Of a DNA stretch of 14,776 nucleotides, positions 1 through 5,098 are shown one piece after another. Position numbers and translations under genes: made by a program. Position 1 is the first letter of the stretch. Each line of letters begins with the position of its first letter. The DNA comes from DTBU01 sp964568845 (GTDB lineage Archaea; Thermoproteota; CALKCG01; B24), in NCBI GenBank assembly GCA_964568845.1, contig CAZMSC010000035.1, forward strand, positions 1 to 14,776, read 5' to 3'. The notes beneath the pieces were generated by a model, which searched no databases, was not told the DNA's origin, and was given only the letters and a program-made list of their open reading frames with translations.

Positions 1-51
1 AGGCTATTCCAATAAAGCTATGGAAGGGCTCGGTTAAACAATCTTAAACCT

Positions 52-1074
52 TTATGGCGTCCTCCTGGAAATTTTATATGCTTCAGGTGGGTTGAAGGCT
101 GAAGCTACGGCTCCATAGAGGACTATGTCCTCCCCCAACCCTGTAAGCTTTATCTCTGGGGCTCTATTTATAGAATACTCCGCTATATGTTGCATGATGA
201 AAGGCAATATGAGCTCGCTGTTGTAAAGCGCCACCGATCCTCCAACTGTTATAAGCTCAGGATCGTAAACGTCAACCACTGTAGCGAAGCCTATGGCGTT
301 TAAAACCCCTATCTTCTTAACGACTTCTAAGCTGAACCGGTCGGCCTGTTTAGCGGAGTCGTATATCATCTTGGCTGATATTTTAGATAGGTCTCCTCTA
401 GTGAGCTTATATGGAAGGCTTTTCTCAAACCCTGCTACTAGGTTGTTTTCAATCAAATATCTGACGTAGTTCGGTATATTGCGCCCTGAACAATAGGCCT
501 CCCAGTGTCCGCGTTTACCGCATCCGCAAACCATCCGTCCATCGAAGTCTATAACTATATGTCCTACTTCATGGGCGTTTCCATCCTTACCTAGGAGAAG
601 GTTACCATTTACGTAAACCCCGGCACCTATTCCAGTGCTTATCGTTATGTAAACGAGGTTTTCTATGGTTTTTCCACCTCCATAAAACTTTTCACCTACA
701 GCTGCGGCTACACAATCGTTGAGCAGAACAACGGGAAGTTTAAACTCATCTTCAAGGGGTTCAACTATAGGTACAAAACCGACACCTGGAATATTGGCTG
801 GCTGCTCAATGCCACCACGCTTGAGATTGAGAGGACCTATAGAACCTATACCTATGCCTGCAAACTCCGCGATGTCTAAGTTTAGGCTCTTACAAAGACC
901 TCTAATAAGCCTTATTATTTGACGGCTAATGGCAAAAGGCTCTATACTTCTATCCGTCTCCTCCATAAGCTTCGCCATTATATTACCGAGCCTATCCCCA
1001 ACGGCAACCCTTAGATTTGTAGCTCCAATATCTACACCTAAGCCGTATTTCTTATTCGATGAGACCACCGCCAC
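52..1074 (-). CDS. ROK-family sugar kinase or ROK regulator-like protein
   Basis: The 340-residue product is a ROK-family protein (glucokinase/N-acetylmannosamine kinase/transcription factor group). Visible motifs are the N-terminal phosphate-binding DIGATN (residues 15-20), the catalytic Asp in LLND (D120), a second phosphate loop STGIGAG (146-152), and the family zinc site EVGH (H172) followed by C183 and C185. The usual third Cys of the zinc site (CxCGxxGCxE) is His here (H190 in GKRGHWE), which could still bind zinc. There is no helix-turn-helix extension, so a cytoplasmic sugar kinase is more likely than an NagC/XylR-type repressor. The start is GTG at 1074; the upstream ATG at 1079 is in another frame. 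No Shine-Dalgarno is seen, so the message is probably leaderless. The substrate cannot be read from sequence. It stands alone, ending close to the left edge of the window. Confidence 0.9.
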   Translation of the reverse strand: MAVVSSNKKYGLGVDIGATNLRVAVGDRLGNIMAKLMEETDRSIEPFAISRQIIRLIRGLCKSLNLDIAEFAGIGIGSIGPLNLKRGGIEQPANIPGVGFVPIVEPLEDEFKLPVVLLNDCVAAAVGEKFYGGGKTIENLVYITISTGIGAGVYVNGNLLLGKDGNAHEVGHIVIDFDGRMVCGCGKRGHWEAYCSGRNIPNYVRYLIENNLVAGFEKSLPYKLTRGDLSKISAKMIYDSAKQADRFSLEVVKKIGVLNAIGFATVVDVYDPELITVGGSVALYNSELILPFIMQHIAEYSINRAPEIKLTGLGEDIVLYGAVASAFNPPEAYKISRRTP

Positions 1075-1220
1075 ACCATTAGTATCATTAAAATGTTCTT
1101 CAATTTATTCTTTCAACCACTCACTACATTACAGTATGCTGTCTTAAGTAGAAGTGTATGTCATTTAAGAGTTAGAGCTTAAGTCTAGAGCTAACTGATA
1201 GATGAGACAGATAAAATGGA

Positions 1221-1274
1221 GAACTTCATCATTGAAGCAGGAAGCCCATAGGCTTAAGCCGTAGGTAGGTTCAC
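1221..1274 (+). mobile_element. Decayed 3' end of an IS200/IS605-type (TnpB) element
   Basis: Read on the plus strand, this stretch has the look of a TnpB C-terminus running into its terminal hairpin: a short coding-like run (ENFIIEAGSP), then an interrupted palindrome around ggcttaagcc, then gtaggtaggttcac. A closely related stretch lies in the opposite orientation at 4180-4266; the two share ggaag, ggctt, gccgt and a ttcac terminus in the same order. No intact transposase is attached. The IS605 assignment rests on my memory of such hairpin ends in archaeal genomes, so it is an inference. It lies directly upstream of the tRNA promoter. Confidence 0.45.
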
Positions 1275-1281
1275 GAAAGGC

Positions 1282-1290
1282 TAATATTTA
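1282..1290 (+). promoter_or_regulatory. TATA box of the tRNA-Arg gene
   Basis: The sequence taatattta, preceded by the purine-rich cgaaagg (a plausible BRE), is centred about 28 nt upstream of the first tRNA base. This is the expected archaeal TBP/TFB spacing. Confidence 0.6.
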
Positions 1291-1313
1291 AGGAGTGTAA
1301 ACTATCTAGATGT

Positions 1314-1426
1314 GGGCCCGTGGCGCAGAACTTCGCTTACGTAGGTAACGTAGGCGGAGTGTGCAGGCAGGACAGCGCATCGGCCCTCTAAGCCGGGGGT
1401 CGTGGGTTCAAATCCCACCGGGCCCG
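1314..1426 (+). tRNA. tRNA-Arg(UCU) with an intron in the D-loop
   Basis: A full cloverleaf forms once a 38-nt intron is removed. The acceptor stem pairs GGGCCCG (1314-1320) with CGGGCCC (1419-1425), with discriminator G1426. The D-stem is GCGC/GCGC (1323-1326 and 1375-1378). The anticodon stem TCGGC/GCCGG (1380-1384, 1392-1396) has one G-U pair and carries the loop CCTCTAA. The variable region is 5 nt, and the T-arm GTGGG-TTCAAAT-CCCAC spans 1402-1418. The mature length is 75 nt. CCA is not encoded. The anticodon is TCT (1387-1389) by the only stem register that pairs, which reads Arg AGA/AGG. Oddly, the base before the anticodon (position 33) is C rather than the near-universal U. Confidence 0.9.
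1329..1366 (+). other. 38-nt BHB intron inside the tRNA-Arg D-loop
   Basis: The unspliced D-loop would be 48 nt. A 13-bp inner helix with two G-U pairs (1330-1342 with 1348-1360) is followed by a 3-nt bulge AGA (1327-1329), a 4-bp helix GCGC/GTGC (1323-1326 with 1361-1364) and a 3-nt bulge AGG (1365-1367). This is the archaeal splicing-endonuclease BHB geometry with a weak outer helix. Cutting two bases into each bulge (after 1328 and after 1366) yields the normal 10-nt D-loop AGGCAGGACA. The site is non-canonical; most archaeal tRNA introns lie at 37/38. Confidence 0.87.
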
Positions 1427-1440
1427 CATTTAATTGATAG

Positions 1441-1630
1441 AAACCTAATTTTCTAAAGATGAAATCAAGGCCATAAATTAAAAATTTTTCAAATGACCTT
1501 TATTAAAAGATATCATTCTCTGATAATTCTTTCAATTTATTTTCCTCAAATGCTTTAAGATTTTCTAAAATCGTGTCCTCAATTGCTTTCAAAACTTTGA
1601 TTTTGTAATTTTTGAATTTTTCAAATGTCC
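1441..1630. other. A+T-rich stretch, probable decayed coding remnant on the minus strand
   Basis: There is no intact gene. On the minus strand an open frame of 43 sense codons (1634 down to 1503) encodes a Lys/Glu-rich helical segment ending KELSENDIF, without an obvious start codon; it looks like the tail of a lost gene. A T-run at 1449-1452 could end transcription of the tRNA. A 12-base direct repeat (atttttcaaatg) occurs at 1484-1495 and 1616-1627, which at this composition may be chance. Confidence 0.3.
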
Positions 1631-1924
1631 TCAGTTATAAACGAAAAGTAAAAATATTAAAGAAAAGTATAGAGAACCATCCGAGAATAGAAATAATAGA
1701 GAAAAGATATTGTGAAGATGAAAGGCTTCAAAAACTATAACAATTAAAAGAAAGTAACTTAAGCAACTCTCACCCCCAAACTCAGAAACAAATTTTGTAG
1801 AAAGCCCAGCTAAAAAATGAGAAGATGTTTTCTGAGCGGTAGGATAAGCATAGCCAAAAGCAATAACCTTTCCATTTAACAACTCAATACATCTTCTCAT
1901 ATACCGTGTAGTCTGACCCTTCAC
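1631..1924 (-). pseudogene. Unrecognised ORF, possible transposase-derived fragment
   Basis: This is a 97-codon frame starting at ATG 1924. The first half (through about residue 52) looks like real protein, with charged, balanced composition (TTRYMRRCIELLNGK, then KFVSEFGGE). The second half turns into a Phe/Leu/Ile-rich run typical of reading the antisense of A-rich DNA, and the opposite strand there has its own coding-like stretch (NHPRIEIIEKR). I suspect a gene fragment joined to unrelated DNA or frameshifted near residue 52. I do not recognise the family; a DDE-transposase fragment is a weak guess supported only by the surrounding mobile-element scars. Confidence 0.25.
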
Positions 1925-2095
1925 TCATATTAATTAACCCATAATATTTGAAGCAAAAAGCCTTAACTACGTTTCCAATCGTATTATACCATTAGAGTAT
2001 ATGAAATTAATCAATTAATGATTTCTAAAGTTTTTGAATGGCTATTATTTTTAACTTAACCCTATTGCTTTGAACTTCAACTTTTTGAGATGAGC

Positions 2096-2356
2096 TCATT
2101 TGTAGATTCTACTTCTGACATCTATTTTTATGACCACTATTATTCTTTCCTGCTCATAAACCTTGAAAAGCGCTCTATAGTTCCCCACACGTAATCTGAA
2201 AGTATCAGCTTCACCTGTAATCTTGACAATGTCAAGTCTAACTACTGGAAAATCCTCAAGCTACTTAAGCTTATCGATTATGCGTTGTCTCTCATCAGAT
2301 TTTAGGCCCTTTAAGAATTCACACGCCCTTTTATGAAGGAGTATTCTAAATCTCAT
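2096..2356 (-). pseudogene. relE: RelE/ParE-superfamily toxin with an internal stop codon
   Basis: Reading from ATG 2356, an 86-codon frame gives a RelE-like small toxin: N-terminal MRFRILLHKRACEFL, a helical segment ending RIIDKLK, a TAG at codon 32 (2263-2261), then LEDFPVVRLD, FRLRVGNYRALF and the C-terminal strand RIIVVIKIDVRSRIYK. The RVGNYRALF and IKIDVRSRIY segments are hallmarks of RelE-family mRNA interferases. Length and both ends are intact, and the only lesion is the TAG, one base from GAG (Glu, as expected before LED). It overlaps the upstream antitoxin by 11 nt, the usual coupled arrangement. The toxin is most likely inactive, leaving an orphan antitoxin. A sequencing error remains possible. 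Confidence 0.8.
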
Positions 2357-2537
2357 TGATGGATTTCAACTCGCTGAAGCGTTTATTCTTAACGATCTCA
2401 TCAGTCTCCTTCAATAACATGTACTCCTCAATAGTTAAGAAAACATCTTCAAGAAACTCCCTCAACTCATCAAGCTTCCTTCCAATCTCCTCAATTTTCC
2501 CTAAAACAATCTCTTCCAAAAAACCACCAAATAACAT
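2346..2537 (-). CDS. relB: RelB-like antitoxin
   Basis: This 63-residue, Glu/Lys-rich, mostly helical protein (IEEIGRKLDELREFLEDVF, then EEYMLLKETDEIV) lies immediately upstream of the RelE-type toxin frame and overlaps its start. Archaeal RelB antitoxins are similarly short with one long amphipathic helix that wraps the toxin, so the family call rests on size, composition and position rather than on a specific motif. It would normally bind and neutralise the toxin and repress its own promoter. It starts at ATG 2537 without a Shine-Dalgarno and with a TATA-like box just upstream. With the partner broken, it may persist by chance or protect against a related toxin elsewhere. Confidence 0.65.
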   Translation of the reverse strand: MLFGGFLEEIVLGKIEEIGRKLDELREFLEDVFLTIEEYMLLKETDEIVKNKRFSELKSINEI

Positions 2538-2552
2538 TAATTAAGGGGCATC

Positions 2553-2560
2553 TATATAAA
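2553..2560 (-). promoter_or_regulatory. TATA-like box of the antitoxin-toxin operon
   Basis: Read on the minus strand this is TTTATATA, centred about 20 nt upstream of the antitoxin ATG. The spacing suggests a leaderless or nearly leaderless transcript. Confidence 0.5.
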
Positions 2561-2650
2561 CACTTCCAACACTAAACCCCTCACGCAGCTTTTCCGCCTT
2601 AGAAAGGTTCTAGCGAAGTATTCTAACTGTGAGAAAAACAGGGCTAAAGA

Positions 2651-2764
2651 CTATTTGTATGGGTTTTTGTATGGCTGTTCGACCCCCCCTCTAGGCTTCT
2701 CCCTCAAGTGGGATACTTCAAACCCTAGGCTTCTGAGATATTCGGCGCATTTAATCACCCGCAT
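2651..2764 (-). CDS. Possible small protein or gene remnant, unrecognised
   Basis: A 37-codon frame from ATG 2764 contains KCAEYLRSLGFEVSHLREKP and ends in a short tandem PYKNPYK. The helix-turn-strand feel of the first part is protein-like, but the frame crosses a run of seven C residues, has no ribosome site, and lies just downstream of the M19 gene on the same strand. It may be a remnant of a longer gene. I do not recognise it. The rest of 2538-2841 shows nothing else I can support. Confidence 0.2.
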   Translation of the reverse strand: MRVIKCAEYLRSLGFEVSHLREKPRGGVEQPYKNPYK

Positions 2765-2841
2765 ATGCGGAGCAGTAGATGCAAGACATCAACAGACGCG
2801 CACATATATTCTAGAGCGTTTCCAGCTTTCCTAAAAGAATT

Positions 2842-4074
2842 CTATGATAAAACAGCTCGAGCTACGCGAAGCACATTGCTGCCAATAATCTTCCTAATCT
2901 CTTCCTCTGAGTATCCTCGTTGCACTAAACCGACTGTAAACAGGGGCCAGTTTGTCCACGCCATACTAAGGGTTTGCTCCGGTGTTGTTTCAAAGCTATC
3001 CGGCGGCCAAAGAGACTCCCAAGGCTCCCTCCTCTTAGGTTGCTTCGGCAACTTTCCATATTCTCGCACTGCGTTTCTGGAAACGTATGCAACGTCTGTG
3101 CCAATAGCCACATGGTCTACGCCAAAGTTTTCCACAACATAATCTACATGGTCAAGCATGAGCTTTATATCTCCACCGAGGAATCTTGGGATGCAGCATA
3201 TGCCGATATAGCCTCCCTTTTTCGCAATAGCCTCTATCACATAGTCTGGCTTACAGCGGTAATGTTTATGAACTGAGTAGCAGCCTGTGTGACTTGCAAC
3301 CATAGGTTTTTCAGAGTATTTAGCGGCGTCGAAACTTGTCTGCCATCCGCAATGAGATACATCTACGATTACCCCAACGCGATTCATCTCTTTAACCACC
3401 CTCTTACCGAAGTCGCTTAATCCCCCATCAGTTGGTTCACCACATCCATCACCAATCACGTTACGTCGGTTATAGGTTAAATGCATCATTCTTACACCTA
3501 GCTGGAAAAATACCTCAATATAACGCATCTCCTCCTCAACAGATACCCAGTCTTGCGGGAGAGGGACTCCATTAGCGCTTAAGTAAAGGCAACGCTTATT
3601 CTGCCTCTTCGCGGCAACTATATCGTCAGGGGTAACAGCTTTCTGGACGAAGTCACGCATCATGTCCGTAACATAGGTGAAGTGGGCTAAGCGCTTTACT
3701 AGTTTACGTATATCCTGCCCCTCCTCACCTGCATTCTGCAAGATACACGTCACCCCCGCAGCCTCCCAAGCAGATATAAATTCAGCCCGCTCCACAGGAT
3801 CGCTTACACACCTCGTCATCTCCATATTCTCCATCATATCTTGGACCTCCATACTCGATGCACCCTCCTCTATGGCCGCTTCCACCCCATCGCCATCTAT
3901 CGCTGAACGGGGGGCAAAGCCATACGCATCAATAACGATGGAGTTCGCATGGAGCTCTAGACCACGCTTTAAATCACTCTGACTTGGTTTCAAAATCTTT
4001 AGAGCTATCTCCCACGCCTCCCTCATCTCCTCGTTCACATAATGCTTCTTCACAAATTCTTCATAAACTTCCAT
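2842..4074 (-). CDS. M19 dipeptidase-family protein with altered metal site
   Basis: The 410-residue product aligns by eye along its length with peptidase family M19 (renal/membrane dipeptidase, a binuclear-zinc TIM barrel of the amidohydrolase type). Recognisable elements are RMMHLTYNRRNVIGDG followed by GLSDFG (195-223), VDVSHCGW (H241), VASHTGCYSVH (H262) and VAIGTDVAY (D327). The canonical N-terminal ligand motif DGHND is replaced by DAYGF (49-53), so both the His and the Asp ligand are missing, and the bridging Glu of the iEGG segment appears to be Asn (N168 in LSANG). There is no signal peptide, so it is cytoplasmic. It may be a mononuclear or non-peptidase hydrolase, or inactive. It starts at ATG 4074 with a TATA-like element near 4106-4113. 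It stands alone between transposon scars. Confidence 0.85.
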   Translation of the reverse strand: MEVYEEFVKKHYVNEEMREAWEIALKILKPSQSDLKRGLELHANSIVIDAYGFAPRSAIDGDGVEAAIEEGASSMEVQDMMENMEMTRCVSDPVERAEFISAWEAAGVTCILQNAGEEGQDIRKLVKRLAHFTYVTDMMRDFVQKAVTPDDIVAAKRQNKRCLYLSANGVPLPQDWVSVEEEMRYIEVFFQLGVRMMHLTYNRRNVIGDGCGEPTDGGLSDFGKRVVKEMNRVGVIVDVSHCGWQTSFDAAKYSEKPMVASHTGCYSVHKHYRCKPDYVIEAIAKKGGYIGICCIPRFLGGDIKLMLDHVDYVVENFGVDHVAIGTDVAYVSRNAVREYGKLPKQPKRREPWESLWPPDSFETTPEQTLSMAWTNWPLFTVGLVQRGYSEEEIRKIIGSNVLRVARAVLS

Positions 4075-4131
4075 AACATACCCGCTTTAACGAAATAACC
4101 GAATACCTTAAATGCTTTATGGTTTAAATCT

Positions 4132-4266
4132 TCAGAGCATTATCCATAACAACCATATGAAGTAGATGAATAGCCTTATGTGAACTACCCACGGCCGAAG
4201 CCGTAAACTTCCAGCGTTTAGAGACGGCTTTACACCCACTTCCTCAATAGCCTTATTTAATAGCAT
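4132..4266 (-). mobile_element. Remnant of an IS200/IS605 TnpB C-terminus and end hairpin
   Basis: On the minus strand a frame from ATG 4266 reads AIEEVGVKPSLNAGS, then RLRPWVVH. The DNA under RLRPW contains the perfect hairpin acggc-ttcg-gccgt (4204-4191, minus strand) and ends gtagttcac. This combination of a variable Ser/Arg-rich tail coded across a terminal palindrome is how I remember archaeal IS605-family elements ending. It matches the remnant at 1221-1274 in inverted orientation. No upstream tnpB body is attached, so this is a scar. The plus-strand reading shows nothing. Confidence 0.5.
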
Positions 4267-4331
4267 CCTTAATAAGAGATACCGTGATGATTATTGGGTT
4301 TTTCTACCCATATTAGAATAAGGTGGTAGAA

Positions 4332-4842
4332 ATGGAACGGGTGAAGATTAGGAAACTTGAAGAATCAGATGCAGAGTATGTTTCACAAATCATCATTAGA
4401 GGGTTTAATTGGTTTTTTAAATTCCACGAAGGGCGGGAAGATTACGTTGAAGCATGTAGACGTTTCCGTGAAGCACATAAACCCGAACAGATTCGCAAGA
4501 ACTCAGGGAGATAATGTAAGAGGTTTCGTCGCCGAAGTTAATGGTAGAGTTGTAGGGTACATTGCCGTATCCTTTGAACCTGATTCAAGACTGGGATCTA
4601 TCAACATGGCATCCGTCGACCCAGACTATCAGCGGAAGGGTATAGGGTCTATGCTTATGGAGGCTGCTTTGGAATTTCTAAAATTAAGAGGGGCTAGAAA
4701 AGTATGTGCAGTAGTCTCCCACGTAAATAGGCCAGCCATAATGTATTATATGAAGCATGGATTTATACCGGAGGGATTCTTGAGAGACCACTTCTCTAAA
4801 GGACTACATGAAATATACATGAGTAGATTCTTCGAAGAATAA
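4332..4842 (+). pseudogene. GNAT N-acetyltransferase split by a frameshift
   Basis: Two overlapping frames together make one RimI-like GNAT protein of about 170 residues. Frame 1 starts at ATG 4332 (or GTG 4323) with RVKIRKLEESDAEYVSQII and ends at TAA 4512. Frame 2 carries the rest: GFVAEVNGRVVGYIAV, the acetyl-CoA loop DPDYQRKGIGSMLM, VSHVNRPAIMYYMKHGF and the end SRFFEE. Skipping a single base, A4509, joins them cleanly as NSG-DNVRGFVAEV. I prefer ATG 4332 because aggtgg at 4321-4326 is a fair ribosome site for it. Everything else looks intact, so this is a recent mutation, a sequencing error, or less likely a +1 recoding site at GGG-A-GAT. The substrate is unknown. Confidence 0.8.
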
Positions 4843-4903
4843 ACATTAAACAACACCATTCTTTATTTTTCCCGAGTAAAAGCGTTTAGGGTAATCTCTC
4901 CAT

Positions 4904-5050
4904 TCAGATCAAACATATTACTTCATCATGAGCACTAGACTCGTTAGTTACTATTTTTACGATGCGAAGGTCTTTGGGCACAGGCTCTGTTGGTGGAACC
5001 CTAGGAGTTCCATATGCTACCGCAAAGCCGAAAACCAATTTAAACCCCAT
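4904..5050 (-). CDS. Possible 48-residue ORF downstream of the GHL6 gene, unrecognised
   Basis: ATG 5050 opens a 48-codon frame (VFGFAVAYGTPRVPPTEPVP, then DLRIVKIVTNESS). The same frame is open all the way back to the TGA that ends the upstream GHL6 gene, giving 64 sense codons in line with that gene after its stop. No ribosome site or family resemblance is seen. It may be a lost C-terminal extension, a separate small gene, or chance. Apart from this, 4843-5098 holds nothing I can name. Confidence 0.2.
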   Translation of the reverse strand: MGFKLVFGFAVAYGTPRVPPTEPVPKDLRIVKIVTNESSAHDEVICLI

Positions 5051-5098
5051 ATATTCCAAAAACAGCTGTCGTAGGCGTTTTATCAGACGGCTTCGAGG

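Noticed and set aside
1387..1391. tRNA read as an amber (CTA) suppressor by shifting the anticodon loop one base
   Set aside because: Loop CTCTAAG would place U at 33 and CUA as anticodon, but the required stem CGGCC/CCGGG does not pair, while TCGGC/GCCGG does.
1484..1627. 12-base direct repeat atttttcaaatg as a CRISPR or target-site duplication
   Set aside because: Only two copies 132 bp apart in very A+T-rich DNA, with no element between them that I can recognise. Chance is likely. No CRISPR-like array is seen anywhere in the window.
2261..2263. TAG in the RelE-like toxin as a pyrrolysine codon
   Set aside because: The position aligns with an ordinary Glu (one base from GAG), there is no methylamine-methyltransferase context, and no pyl genes are in the window. 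A nonsense mutation is simpler.
2683..2689. Run of seven C as a programmed slippage site
   Set aside because: It lies in a short, unrecognised frame with no downstream partner frame that makes sense.
4283..4289. gtgatga as box C of a C/D-box sRNA upstream of the GNAT gene
   Set aside because: No CTGA box D or internal C'/D' pair at suitable spacing follows before the coding start.
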